Assembly (NCBI GenBank): GCA_047602755.1
Contig: JBLKOM010000006.1
Location: 62,001-126,000 of the forward strand
DNA: 64,000 bases
Reading direction: 5' to 3'
Source of the DNA: JACJVV01 sp047602755
GTDB lineage: Archaea > Nanobdellota > Nanobdellia > Woesearchaeales > JACJVV01
The notes under the pieces: model-generated
What the model saw: the letters and a program-made list of their open reading frames with translations, nothing else
Database searches by the model: none
What the model was told of the DNA's origin: nothing
Program-made: the position numbers and the translations under genes
Shown: positions 44,061 through 53,366 of the stretch, in pieces
How positions within the stretch are numbered: the stretch's first letter is position 1
Layout of the letters: each line of letters begins with the position of its first letter

Positions 44061-45191
44061 TCATAATGAGTATAAAAACTTTTTGATTTTTTTAATATCA
44101 TATTCTTTTTTGTAATTCATACTAAGTTTTATTGATTTTTTTCTATCAATAATATTTAATCTTGATAAAAATTCTAAAAATTGGGTAACATTTCCAGGTA
44201 ATTCAACTAACTTTACTCTTTCAAAATCTATTAATACTGGTTTATCTTTTCTAATAATTATATGCTTTAATGGTCTTACCATCTCTTTCTTTTCAATCTT
44301 TAACTTATCCATAATATACATCTGATCAAGAAGTAAAAGAATTATTTTTTTTATCTTTTTTTCATTAAATGATTTAATATAATCACCTATTAAAATACCA
44401 TCAATATATTCCATTACTATCATGTCTTCATCATAGAAATATAACTTTGGGCCTATATTATATTTATTTAACTTTTTCAACCAATTTCCTTCATTTATAA
44501 TTGTGTTAAGTGCTTGACTTTTTGAATTCTTTATTTTTATTACAATATTTTTATTTTTAAATTTTGCTTTATAGACAATTCCTCTTTTCCCTTTAGACAA
44601 ATAATAAGAATTATGAATATTTTTTCTATTTAGTTTTTTTAATAATGAAGATTTAGTTATTTTATAACAGTATAATACTTCCATCATAATACTTTTTTTG
44701 TCTAATAACTTAAAATCAAGTAAATAATTGGATATAAGTTGGTCAACAACATCTTTTTTTGTTAAAGAAGAAAACAATAATAATATAAAACCATTTTCAG
44801 TAAGATAATAATTGACTTCTGATAAAAATCTTTCAATAATTTCATACCCCTTTTTTCCTCCAGTTGTATAAAGCTTCATATTCTTAGGATCTTTTGCATC
44901 TGGAAGATATGGTGGATTGAATATTATAACATCATATTTTTGTTTTTTAATATTACTAAATAAGTCGCTCTGCTTAAATTTAGCACTATTACAGTATTCT
45001 GATTTTTTGCAATATTCAATGGCATTTGAATTAATATCGACTCCTAAAACAGATTTTGTTTTTTTCAATGCTGTTTCACATTGAATTCCTGAACCACATC
45101 CAATATCAAGAACTTTATAATTAGGTTTAATTAATTTTTCAACATATTTTGAAAGAAGATAACTATCCTCATCAGATTCATATATATCCAT
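44061..45191 (-). CDS. HemK/Mtq2-like methyltransferase fused to a COG2112-type kinase domain
   Basis: 376 residues. The N-terminal half is a SAM methyltransferase: VLDIGCGSGIQCETA (motif I), LGVDINSNAIEYC (motif II) and NPPYLP (motif IV), typical of release-factor glutamine or related N-methyltransferases. From about residue 195 a protein-kinase-like fold follows: LSKGKRGIVYKAKF (glycine loop), NIVIKIKN (Lys), YDEDMIVMEYIDG (hinge), MVRPLKHIIIRKDKPVLIDFERV. The last segment matches the archaeal predicted kinase family COG2112, with ...KHIIxxxxKPVLIDFER replacing the usual HxD...DFG. The two functions suggest translation-factor modification; this is inference. Confidence 0.8.
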   Translation of the reverse strand: MDIYESDEDSYLLSKYVEKLIKPNYKVLDIGCGSGIQCETALKKTKSVLGVDINSNAIEYCKKSEYCNSAKFKQSDLFSNIKKQKYDVIIFNPPYLPDAKDPKNMKLYTTGGKKGYEIIERFLSEVNYYLTENGFILLLFSSLTKKDVVDQLISNYLLDFKLLDKKSIMMEVLYCYKITKSSLLKKLNRKNIHNSYYLSKGKRGIVYKAKFKNKNIVIKIKNSKSQALNTIINEGNWLKKLNKYNIGPKLYFYDEDMIVMEYIDGILIGDYIKSFNEKKIKKIILLLLDQMYIMDKLKIEKKEMVRPLKHIIIRKDKPVLIDFERVKLVELPGNVTQFLEFLSRLNIIDRKKSIKLSMNYKKEYDIKKIKKFLYSL

Positions 45192-45319
45192 ATAAAATAT
45201 AGTATTATGATTTTGTATATAATATTTTTGGAATCAAGTAACATTAATTTGATTAAATGTGATATAAGCATTAGTGATATACAATAAACAATATAAATAA
45301 TCAATATTACAACAAAAAT

Positions 45320-46072
45320 ATGAAGTATATTGAAAAAACATGGAATTACATAAAGAATAATAAGACTAGAACATTTGTCTTAATATTTCTTGAAGTTATT
45401 TTTATGATTATAGCACTTAATCTTATACTAACTTATGTTCCACCAATATCAGAAAATATTGAAGAATATTATGAAATACTACAACTTGCTGGACCTGAGC
45501 AAGCAATTGATAGATTAACTGAAAGAACTGATGACATAATAAGACTTGAAAAAGAATTAAATAAATTATTTCTTAATTTAATATTATACTTAGTCATAGC
45601 ATTTAATATATTTTTTTTATTATCTATTACTATTATAATTAAAAGTTTAGATAAAAAACAGATCTTAAGAATTCTGATTAGCTTAGTATCTACTCAATTA
45701 ATTATGGTTCTTCTTTTTGATTTAATTGTTGGTATAAAAACAATAACAGTAGATGTATTCTCACAATCTAGATTATCACTTTTTATATTTATTCTCATTG
45801 GATATGTTATGTATTATCTTATTATGATGGCAGTAATACCAAAAGAGCCTATTTATTTTATTAAAAAAAGATGGAGTGGCTTTTTTGTAAGGTTTATTGT
45901 TGTTAATATACTAGGTATAATGTTATTATTATTTACACAAGTTCCATTATTGATTGATAATGCAATAAGTATTATAATAATGATATTATTTCTTGTCATA
46001 ATATTTATACCTTATCAACCAATATCCAAAATATACCTTGTACAAATATTAAATCAAAAAATAAGAAAATAA
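45320..46072 (+). CDS. Polytopic membrane protein, hypothetical
   Basis: 250 residues with about six membrane segments (roughly 18-40, 87-110, 120-140, 150-172, 188-206, 212-234). A soluble loop of about 45 residues after the first segment contains charged helix (DRLTERTDDIIRLEKELNKL). The start matches the window's other membrane proteins in layout (short Lys/Asn start, first segment FVLIFLEVIFMIIAL). It converges with a minus-strand membrane operon. No family recognised. Confidence 0.6.
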   Translation: MKYIEKTWNYIKNNKTRTFVLIFLEVIFMIIALNLILTYVPPISENIEEYYEILQLAGPEQAIDRLTERTDDIIRLEKELNKLFLNLILYLVIAFNIFFLLSITIIIKSLDKKQILRILISLVSTQLIMVLLFDLIVGIKTITVDVFSQSRLSLFIFILIGYVMYYLIMMAVIPKEPIYFIKKRWSGFFVRFIVVNILGIMLLLFTQVPLLIDNAISIIIMILFLVIIFIPYQPISKIYLVQILNQKIRK

Positions 46073-46080
46073 GTTAATTA

Positions 46081-46872
46081 TTATTTACTATTCTCAAAAT
46101 AATTTTTAAATATAATTCTAGCAATAGTAAGACATGGTACAACAATAAATATTGCATAGATTAAAACAAGCACATAATGTATACTTGCAATTAATTCTGC
46201 AATCACTGGATGACTTAGTATTATAATAAATAGCAAACATAAAGAATAAACTGGGAATAATTTTGTAAATCTTTTTATTGCTACATTAAAAGATAATTTA
46301 AAATTTTTTTTTCTGCTCATTAATGAAGATATAATTAAAAAATACATTATTAATATCATTATTATCCATATTAAGTACTGTGCTGGAGGTCTGGAAAAAT
46401 CAGAACCTGGTGTTGTATAACTTATAAAATAAAAATATATAGATAATAATTCAACGATAGCCAACATTAATAGCCATGGGATAGAGATAATAAAAAAATT
46501 TTTTAGATATTTTGAAAGACCTTCAAAAGAAATATGTTTAATATTATAAGAGATGTAATTTGTAGTTCCAATTAAGATACTGAATATAAAATATATACTT
46601 ATAAACATCATTATAACTAATATAAGTACCATCAATAAATATTGAGAGGTTAAAGGATTAAATATTATTGAGAATAATGTTGGAGCTTGATTAATGCCTT
46701 GTCCAGACATAGCAATAATACCAACTGCATCAAGGTATTCTTGAATTTTAAATAAGTAAGCTGATGATATAAAACCAAATAATAATATAAAAAGAGTGTC
46801 AATCATTACTGAATTAAAAAAATTAAGTTTATGTGAAAATGCTATTTTTAACGAATGTTTTATTTTTTCCAT
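46081..46872 (-). CDS. Polytopic membrane protein, hypothetical
   Basis: 263 residues, about six membrane segments. The beginning (MEKIKHSLKIAFSHKLNFFNS, leading into VMIDTLFILLFGF) resembles in plan the other members of this window's membrane family. It is the last gene of a three-gene operon, three bases after the DsbA-like gene. No transporter or enzyme motif is visible, and a role in the same membrane process as the neighbours is an inference. Confidence 0.6.
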   Translation of the reverse strand: MEKIKHSLKIAFSHKLNFFNSVMIDTLFILLFGFISSAYLFKIQEYLDAVGIIAMSGQGINQAPTLFSIIFNPLTSQYLLMVLILVIMMFISIYFIFSILIGTTNYISYNIKHISFEGLSKYLKNFFIISIPWLLMLAIVELLSIYFYFISYTTPGSDFSRPPAQYLIWIIMILIMYFLIISSLMSRKKNFKLSFNVAIKRFTKLFPVYSLCLLFIIILSHPVIAELIASIHYVLVLIYAIFIVVPCLTIARIIFKNYFENSK

Positions 46873-46875
46873 TAG

Positions 46876-47508
46876 TTATTCTCTTTTTTCTCGTTTTAAT
46901 AACTCATCATATATCTCAAAAGTATTTACACCTTCAAGTTTTATACCATTCACAAATGTTGTAGGAGTTCCACGAACACCAATATTTGAAGCATGAATAC
47001 TATCTATTTGAATACTAGACTGAATAGATTGGTTACCCATACATTGATTAAATCTATTCATATCAGTACCAATCATTTCAATATAACCCATTGCATTATC
47101 AACTGTAAATTGTGCTGAAAAGAAGAAAGATGCAAGTTCATAACCAAGACCTTGTTCGTTTGTACATTCAAATGCCATTGCAGAGAAAATATCTTTATCA
47201 TCTTGGAAATCAACTAAGTGTTTTACTAAAAAATTTACATCAGGATGCGTTACCATAAGATTCTTAACAATATGATGATGCTCAAGACTAAAAGGGCAAC
47301 TAAAACTAATAAAATATACAAAAGTAATATTTGAATCAGGGTTTGAGCCTCTATACGCATCATCAAAAACAAGTTTATTGTGTAATGAAGTATCCAATGA
47401 ATCAATACTTGGATAATCAACAATAAAAAGAATTTCTAAAAAAGAAGCAATAGCAACTACTAGAAATAAAATTGCTCCTAAAATTAGTAAATAATTTTTA
47501 TCTTTCAT
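46876..47508 (-). CDS. Membrane-anchored DsbA-like thioredoxin-fold protein with a CPFS active site
   Basis: 210 residues. One N-terminal membrane segment (about residues 7-29) is followed by a DsbA/thioredoxin-like domain outside the membrane: strand ITFVYFISFS, then C71-P-F-S74 in the active-site position, and the cis-proline loop GVRGTPTTFVNG near 181-192. DsbA proteins oxidise or isomerise disulfides; here the second active-site Cys is Ser, giving a one-cysteine (monothiol) site. It overlaps the end of the upstream membrane gene by four bases, and the downstream membrane gene follows at once. The giant Cys-rich surface protein in this window is a possible client. Confidence 0.82.
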   Translation of the reverse strand: MKDKNYLLILGAILFLVVAIASFLEILFIVDYPSIDSLDTSLHNKLVFDDAYRGSNPDSNITFVYFISFSCPFSLEHHHIVKNLMVTHPDVNFLVKHLVDFQDDKDIFSAMAFECTNEQGLGYELASFFFSAQFTVDNAMGYIEMIGTDMNRFNQCMGNQSIQSSIQIDSIHASNIGVRGTPTTFVNGIKLEGVNTFEIYDELLKREKRE

Positions 47509-48206
47509 TTTTTGAATACTATCATTTTATTTAATGTTAGCCAACAAGCTAGTGTTAAAAATATAATAATAGAATTTAATGTTTCATAAATATAATATGC
47601 CTCATGTGTTGTACTAAAGATCTTAAAAAATAATAATATTATGTTTGATAATAGATAAGCGACTAAAACTATTAAAAAATTTGAACCAATAATTATTAAC
47701 AATTTTTTTTTAATATCTTTAAAACCTTTCCATAAACTAAACCAGAATTTTTTATTGGTATAAGGTTGATAATTTAGAAAAGATAAATAACCTAAAAGAA
47801 ATAAGAAAACAACTAAACCAATTCTTAAATAAGGTTGAGAAGTTTCAATAAATACATTGTTAATAATCCAAGTAGGTAATACAGCAAGCAAAAAAAGAAT
47901 AATAAATATCACTAAAAATGCAAGGCCATGTTTCCATAAAATAGTTATAAAAGATTTTTCTATATTAATAATTCGAAGAAAAAAATACTTTAAAATTGAA
48001 TAAGCAAAAAAAATACCTAAAAAAATAATTATTGTGATATTAAAAGCTGAACTCATACTAATTATTCTACTAGATGCAGATTCAGCAAAATTTCCTATTT
48101 GAAGTACTATTAACAAGAATATTATATCTAATCCATATGTAAAATAAAACTTTTTATCTTTGAAATTTTTAAATACAGTTAATAATTGTTTAAAATAAGT
48201 TATCAT
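47505..48206 (-). CDS. Polytopic membrane protein, hypothetical
   Basis: 233 residues with about six membrane segments (approximately 22-40, 48-68, 92-114, 120-140, 172-194, 205-226). Its layout follows the family of membrane proteins noted elsewhere in the window. It starts the operon with the DsbA-like protein (ATGA-type four-base overlap). Start ATG 48206 follows a TTTATAAAG box by about 25 bases, so it is probably leaderless. Function unknown. Confidence 0.6.
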   Translation of the reverse strand: MITYFKQLLTVFKNFKDKKFYFTYGLDIIFLLIVLQIGNFAESASSRIISMSSAFNITIIIFLGIFFAYSILKYFFLRIINIEKSFITILWKHGLAFLVIFIILFLLAVLPTWIINNVFIETSQPYLRIGLVVFLFLLGYLSFLNYQPYTNKKFWFSLWKGFKDIKKKLLIIIGSNFLIVLVAYLLSNIILLFFKIFSTTHEAYYIYETLNSIIIFLTLACWLTLNKMIVFKK

Positions 48207-48361
48207 ACAAATAAATTAGAATAAATGCTTTATAAATATTGTTAATAACGATGAAATCCTTATAAAATAAGAAAAATTTAATTTATTTCAAATTTAACTA
48301 TTAAATAATAGACAAAAATACTTAAATAAAGACATTATAAAAACATTAAAAAGAGGTAAAT

Positions 48362-49069
48362 ATGAAAGATTCTACATTAAAAAAAATAAAAAAGCAACCA
48401 ATAGTTATCGAGGGATTTCCTGGATTTGGACTTGTGAGTAGTATTGTTACTGAATTTTTAATAAGTCATTTATCATGTGAAAAGATAGATGAACATTATT
48501 TTGATGAACTCCCAGCAAATATAGCAATTCATGAGGGAAAATTGGTTGAACCAATAGGAATTTATTATAATGAAAGATTTAATGTTGTTATTATTCATTC
48601 AATCATTGCAGGAAATGGTATTGAATGGAAAGCTGCAGATTTTGTAATAGATTTGTGTAATAAAGTAAAAGCAAAAGAATTAATTTCTATTGAAGGAGTA
48701 GGTAGTGGAGAGGAATCAAAAGGAAGAACCTTCTTTTTTACTACAGATAATAAAAAAAGTGAAGAATTAAAATTATTAGGGTTAAAACCTATGAAAGAAG
48801 GAATAATAATGGGTGTTACGTCTGCATTATTACTAAAAAAGAATTTACCAATGACATGCATATTTGGAGAGGCAAATAGTGAAATCCCAGACAATAATGC
48901 TGCAGCAAAAATAGTTGAAATATTAGACGACATAATTGGGTTTAATGTTGATCCAAAACCATTAAGACAAAGTGCAAAATTATTTGAAGAAAAATATAGA
49001 GCAATATTTGAACAAATGGGTAATGCTACCAAAGAAAAAGATAAAAAAACATTAAGCTATGTAGGATAA
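48362..49069 (+). CDS. PAC2-family protein (proteasome assembly chaperone-like)
   Basis: 235 residues, matching archaeal PAC2 proteins (COG2047): VIEGFPGFGLVSSIVTEFLI at the N-terminus, the AIHEGKLVEPIG and IEWKAADFVIDLC segments, and a GVTSALLL helix followed by EANSEIPDNNAAAKIVE near the C-terminus. These proteins are thought to assist 20S proteasome assembly. The ribosome-binding site AGAGGTAAAT fixes the ATG at 48362. It is the last ordinary gene before the repeat-rich region starting about 49.1 kb. Confidence 0.88.
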   Translation: MKDSTLKKIKKQPIVIEGFPGFGLVSSIVTEFLISHLSCEKIDEHYFDELPANIAIHEGKLVEPIGIYYNERFNVVIIHSIIAGNGIEWKAADFVIDLCNKVKAKELISIEGVGSGEESKGRTFFFTTDNKKSEELKLLGLKPMKEGIIMGVTSALLLKKNLPMTCIFGEANSEIPDNNAAAKIVEILDDIIGFNVDPKPLRQSAKLFEEKYRAIFEQMGNATKEKDKKTLSYVG

Positions 49070-49960
49070 GACCAGTTTCTTTGTTTATAATAATATATAC
49101 CTAACATACTAATTTCTTAACTAACTAATTAGATTAAGCATAAAAAAATATAAATTCTCACTTTTTGGAATAATCACCTTATTTTAATTAAAAAAAACAC
49201 AAAATATACAAAAAAGTATACTGATTTAATGGTGCCTAAATTTCAAGACATAATAATCTAGTAAACATATACATAAATAGCTAAATTATTGATATAAATG
49301 TCTCACTTTTATCATTATTTTTCTTGGATCATTCCAATAATTACAGAAAAATAAGGTATTATTACGCTTATAACTAAAAATATATTGAAATATTTATAGT
49401 TTGAATAGGATAATTAAAAAATACGCCAGTTTTTAATAAAAAGGCCAGATTATTTTAGTAAATACGATATCTAAATAAAAACCGAAATATATATTGATTA
49501 AAATGGATTAGTTGTTAAAGATAAATTTGAAAATTCTAGCTAATACTAGTATCATTCTAACTAATAGTATGTGATTTTCGCAGAATATTATTTAGTATTT
49601 TATTTCTTTCACTTTATTGACTTATATTCAAATAATATAACTATTTATTTTCAATATTTAAATTAAAGAGCATGTCAAATCAGAAAAAAATAACCCCAAA
49701 AAATACTAATTCTAAATGCTATTATCCCAGAATATAACTCTCACTTTTAGCAAAAACAAATTATATTCAAATATTTATTTTAAATATTTAAAAATATTAT
49801 CAAAAATATGTTTTATAAGATATAAGATTCAAAAATTATAAAATAATATGTATTTTAGATAAATTATAAATTATTATTATTTATAAGATGATATCATTTA
49901 AATAAATATATATTGAATAACATAAATATTTATATATTTAACCATTTAATAATAGTTAAA
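49070..49960. repeat. Long AT-rich non-coding region with TCTCACTTTT boxes
   Basis: An 891-base gap, very AT-rich, without a gene I can support. It carries three TCTCACTTTT boxes (49156, 49301 and 49739). The third extends into TTATCCCAGAATATAACTC (49722-49740), so that 49722-49748 is the reverse complement of 53727-53752 apart from one base. These are the inverted partners of the iterons at 53.7-53.9 kb. Near-duplicate TAATACTAGTATCATTCTAA (49541-49560) is also present. Confidence 0.6.
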
Positions 49961-50407
49961 ATGACTGAAAAATTAGATGATAAAATTCAAGAAACAAAGC
50001 ATAAATACCACATTATTGCCGTCGATGATGAGCCTGCTATGAGAAATCTCATTGAAAAAGTACTTGATAGAAGTCAAAACTTTACTGTTTATATGTGTGC
50101 AACAGGTAAAGAAGTGTTAGAACGATTAGAAGATTTAGCAGTTAATGAAGGACTTTCAACCCATTATCATGCATTATTAACAGATTTAAATATGCCTGAA
50201 ATGAATGGTGTTGAACTTGCAAGACAAGTAAAAAAACTAACTCCAAATATGCCAATATACGCTTTTAGTGGAGGATTTGGTGGACAAATTCCTGATGATT
50301 TATTCAATGGGAATATTAAAAAACCAGTATCACCTTCTGAACTAAAATCAACATTAAAAACCTATCTTGATCAAGTTTATGCAAGCCAAAGGACTCATCA
50401 AGATTAA
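49961..50407 (+). CDS. Stand-alone response-regulator receiver domain
   Basis: 148 residues from ATG 49961; the frame opens with a TTG at 49913, but that extension is Asn/Ile-rich and lacks a ribosome-binding site. CheY-like fold: acidic pair in IIAVDDEPAMRN (about 20), phosphoacceptor Asp in LLTDLNMPEMNG (about 72), Ser in YAFSGGFGG (about 98), and Lys in GNIKKPVSPSEL (about 118). No output domain and no histidine kinase in this window. It sits alone between two long AT-rich gaps, with wHTH/coiled-coil genes downstream on the other strand. Confidence 0.88.
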   Translation: MTEKLDDKIQETKHKYHIIAVDDEPAMRNLIEKVLDRSQNFTVYMCATGKEVLERLEDLAVNEGLSTHYHALLTDLNMPEMNGVELARQVKKLTPNMPIYAFSGGFGGQIPDDLFNGNIKKPVSPSELKSTLKTYLDQVYASQRTHQD

Positions 50408-50858
50408 GTAAAACTATTCAAAACCGAAAAAATTAGCCTTTCATTTATAAAGGAAGCTTATAAATAGCTTAAATTTCTTCTTTTTTTTATGTTGATGAAG
50501 TTTGATACCTAAAAAAAACTTAAAGTTTTCATTTTGGGCTTAATTTTAGCCAGGATTGCAATAAAATCCCGACAAAAATCACGAACTATCAAAAATAAAA
50601 ATTATCAAAAATTGATACTTTCTTGAGAAATCCCGTATATGTCGCTATAATCCCCTCTTAAATGGATTTATTCCGACAAATAAGGTTAAGGTACTTTTCA
50701 CCAATAAGCCCCATTCAACAACAAAATCTACAAAAAGAACTAAAAAAGTGATAATTAGGGGATTATCCAGTACACATTTGATAAAGTGTAAAAAACCTAA
50801 AAAAAACGAGAAAATATTGTTTTTATTGTTTCAAAACCAAGCATTATGATCTGAAATA
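50408..50858. other. 451-base non-coding gap with AATCCC motifs
   Basis: The gap contains AATCCCG at 50575 and 50628, TAATCCCC at 50648 and the inverse GGGGATTA at about 50758, the same motif seen in the iterons at 53.7-53.9 kb. TATATGTCGC and TTATTCCGAC flank the middle pair. Minus-strand and plus-strand genes both end here, so these motifs are not simply promoters. Confidence 0.5.
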
Positions 50859-51047
50859 CTAACATAAAATAACACCTTCTTCAAGTACACGAAACATCTC
50901 AGAACGCTTGTTTTTAACAAAATCTGCCTTACAAGAATCACAGTTGTAAACTTTGATTTGTCTATGCCGTGAAACTTGAACTTTGCTAGGACTTATTTTT
51001 TGTCCGCAAGATGGACAAGGTATTTTTTCACTTAGGAAATCGAACAT
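50859..51047 (-). CDS. Small zinc-ribbon protein
   Basis: 62 residues with two Cys pairs: CPSCGQK (about residues 11-17) and CDSCKADF (about 36-43), separated by a basic segment SKVQVSRHRQIKVYN. It is a classic zinc ribbon likely to bind nucleic acid or a protein partner. The ribosome-binding site GAGGTGAAAAA precedes the ATG at 51047. It is the last gene of a minus-strand cluster of three wHTH/coiled-coil genes. Confidence 0.75.
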   Translation of the reverse strand: MFDFLSEKIPCPSCGQKISPSKVQVSRHRQIKVYNCDSCKADFVKNKRSEMFRVLEEGVILC

Positions 51048-51107
51048 TTTTTCACCTCTTAGCTACTCTCATGCTGAGGTTTCATCACTAAATTTACTTC
51101 ATTAAAT

Positions 51108-51632
51108 TTATTCATCATCTTTGTCTAAATTTGAATCTGTTGAGTTACTTTGATTAGTATTTTCTAAGTTATCATCTGATCTTAATTTATCCTTTTTTAA
51201 CTCATTTTGGAACTTGTGAACAATATCAAGTGTGGTACTTAAATGATTTTGAATAGTGTATTCGGCCTTTTTAAAAGCTGATTCCATATTTGAACCGTTT
51301 AGTTCATATCCTGTAATTATTCTTCCGTCGCTAACAAAAGATGTTTTTTTAAGGAAATTTAATACCAACCAGCGGTTTAAATGGTCATACATTGTTTGTC
51401 TTTTAATACCTGCTTGTAAACCCATTTCTTCTACTGTCATAACTGCTAACTCAGGTTTTCTATCACGATTTGCCAATTTTTTGCGTTCATAAAGTTCAAT
51501 TAAAAGCTTATGAAATTTGGCTAGAGCATCCTTTTTTCTAGGCACTATGCCAAGTCTTGCAAGTATTATTTTTGCCAATTCCTCTGAAGAGGCACTATCT
51601 ACTGGTTCTACTAAATCCAGTTCAATCTTCAT
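51108..51632 (-). CDS. HTH DNA-binding protein with acidic tail
   Basis: 174 residues. Residues about 63-95 form a helix-turn-helix (TVEEMGLQAGIKRQTMYDHLN) followed by a short wing (FVSDGRIITGYELNG). The C-terminal helix leads to a disordered Asn/Asp tail (NQSNSTDSNLDKDDE). A TATA-like AATATATAAATATG lies about 30 bases upstream of the ATG (leaderless), with GTTATCCCCTAAAA just beyond it at about 51675, the motif shared with the iterons. This suggests a DNA-binding regulator or initiator acting on the region. Confidence 0.72.
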   Translation of the reverse strand: MKIELDLVEPVDSASSEELAKIILARLGIVPRKKDALAKFHKLLIELYERKKLANRDRKPELAVMTVEEMGLQAGIKRQTMYDHLNRWLVLNFLKKTSFVSDGRIITGYELNGSNMESAFKKAEYTIQNHLSTTLDIVHKFQNELKKDKLRSDDNLENTNQSNSTDSNLDKDDE

Positions 51633-51703
51633 AAGTTTTGAGTATATTAGTATACATATTTATATATTTTTTGGTCGTTATCCCCTAAAAAGAAAGTAAG
51701 AAA

Positions 51704-52240
51704 TCATAAATTTAGAACATTTTGCTTCATCTGAATATCTCTGAATTTAGAATCTAACCGAATGAAAATAGATTGATCAAGATAGTTTTTTACAATAGGA
51801 ACTCCTTTTTCAATTAAAGAAATCACATATTCTCTAACTAATGTGGTCGACATTTTTAAAACTTCAGAAAGTAAAAAATATGTAATTTTAGCATTTTCAA
51901 TATCAAGCTCATAGATTACTCGAAATACTTTTTTTTCCTCATCTGTTAAGGGCAGAACAGAAAAAGATTCTTGTTCTTCATCGTCTAAAAAATAGATATT
52001 TTGAGATTTGTACTGCTTGATAAATCGATGGATATCAGTAAGAACACTTTCAATTTTATCAATTCTAGTTTCCAATTTTAGCAATAACTCGTAATTACTT
52101 TGAATCTCGCTAGTATTTTCATTTATTGCATCTAAATGGTCTTCAAATTCTTTTTTTACCTTAGAAAAAGCTTTTCTTGTCTCTTTTTCAATTTTATCTA
52201 GCTTTCTAGATTCTATAAATGATTTTAAAAGCTTATCCAA
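51704..52240 (-). CDS. Coiled-coil protein with C-terminal winged-helix
   Basis: 178 residues starting with TTG at 52240. A long charged helical region (about 15-75, KKEFEDHLDAINENTSEIQ) predicts a coiled coil for oligomerisation, followed by a winged helix at about 100-165 (FRVIYELDIENAKITYFLLSEVLKM...VREYVISLIEKGV, here split). It carries GGGGGATTAAAC, the same motif as the iterons, seven bases before its start. It is the middle gene of three similar minus-strand genes. Confidence 0.65.
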   Translation of the reverse strand: MDKLLKSFIESRKLDKIEKETRKAFSKVKKEFEDHLDAINENTSEIQSNYELLLKLETRIDKIESVLTDIHRFIKQYKSQNIYFLDDEEQESFSVLPLTDEEKKVFRVIYELDIENAKITYFLLSEVLKMSTTLVREYVISLIEKGVPIVKNYLDQSIFIRLDSKFRDIQMKQNVLNL

Positions 52241-52338
52241 TGTTTAATCCCCCACTAGACCTATAAGCTAAGCATTTAAATGAATATTGGTTGAAGAAAG
52301 TATAGCATAAAATAATTTGATTGATTCATCTAGAAATA

Positions 52339-53301
52339 TTATCTTGGATGTACGGCATTATCTAAAGCATAAAAATAATGCTTTTCTTTTCCCTCATGCA
52401 GCACATGTATTCCTTCTTCTTCTTCAATCTCAGTTAAAATACGATAAAATGAAGATTTTGAAACAATCCCTTGGTCCTCGACAACAATCTCTCTTAAATC
52501 CAATCCTGAAATTTTTTGATGTTTCTTAATTAACGACATTAACATACTTTTTACGTATTCCTTTGAATGCCTAGTCACTTTTTTGAATATACGTTCCTTA
52601 AGATTTTGCTTTGGAGATGTTTTATCTTGAAGAGTATTTAGATTAGTTTTAAGCTCTGAAATCTGATTATTGAGATCAGAAAGCTGTTGAAATACAGCTG
52701 GTGTTTGTATAGTAACTTCTGGTAAAGTTTGAATAGGTTGAAGTTGAGAAATTGCAGGATTTTTAGGTAGACTAGATATAATTTCTTCTTTTAACTCAAC
52801 TCTTAAATCATCTCGTAAATCATGCCTTAAATCATATCTTAAATCCTGCCTTAAATCACGTCTGATATCCTGCTTAAAATCATGCATTTTTAGCTTGATT
52901 TCTTGCTCCATTTCATTACGATTAGGTATTGTCTTGGAAAATTCCTCTAAGCGTTGAAAAATACTCTTTTGATTTGAATATAAAGCACCTATATGCTCAT
53001 TAAACTCACTACGCATTGAAACTAATGATTTATTTATAGTTTCAATATTAGCATAATATTCGTCGACAAAATGCTTTATTTCTTGCTTTGTTAAAATATC
53101 ACTTAAACGATGATTAACAAGCACTAAATTAGCATTAATCTTGTCCTGACCATGATGAAGATAATTGACCCATTGCTTTAGATGTGTTACGTCGTCTTTA
53201 ACATTTTTAAATGAATCTTGTAAAGAATTATCTAATTTTTCTAGCCTTACTTCTACCTTGTTATTGATCTTTTCTTGAGATTTCCATTTTGAAAAAAACA
53301 T
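52339..53301 (-). CDS. Long coiled-coil protein with (RxDL) repeats and a C-terminal winged helix
   Basis: 320 residues from ATG 53301 (MFFSKWKSQEK). A TTG at 53352 is in frame, but a TATA-like TATAAATAAATACG lies about 27 bases before the ATG, supporting a leaderless start. Helical throughout, with a striking four-residue repeat at about residues 158-185 (DIRRDLRQDLRYDLRHDLRD), a second coiled coil (LSDLNNQISELKTNLNTLQ) and a winged helix near 255-310 (HQKISGLDLREIVVEDQG, SSFYRILTEIEEEEGIHVL). It borders the 1-kb repeat-rich intergenic region. A possible origin- or centromere-binding protein; this is inference. Confidence 0.65.
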   Translation of the reverse strand: MFFSKWKSQEKINNKVEVRLEKLDNSLQDSFKNVKDDVTHLKQWVNYLHHGQDKINANLVLVNHRLSDILTKQEIKHFVDEYYANIETINKSLVSMRSEFNEHIGALYSNQKSIFQRLEEFSKTIPNRNEMEQEIKLKMHDFKQDIRRDLRQDLRYDLRHDLRDDLRVELKEEIISSLPKNPAISQLQPIQTLPEVTIQTPAVFQQLSDLNNQISELKTNLNTLQDKTSPKQNLKERIFKKVTRHSKEYVKSMLMSLIKKHQKISGLDLREIVVEDQGIVSKSSFYRILTEIEEEEGIHVLHEGKEKHYFYALDNAVHPR

Positions 53302-53366
53302 AGCTGTAATTTGATCGTATTTATTTATAAAAATTATTGTTCTGAGGGACAATAATAGGACTGTTT

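Noticed and set aside
49913..49960. Upstream extension of the receiver gene from a TTG
   Set aside because: Asn/Ile-rich, no ribosome-binding site; ATG 49961 begins the receiver-like sequence.
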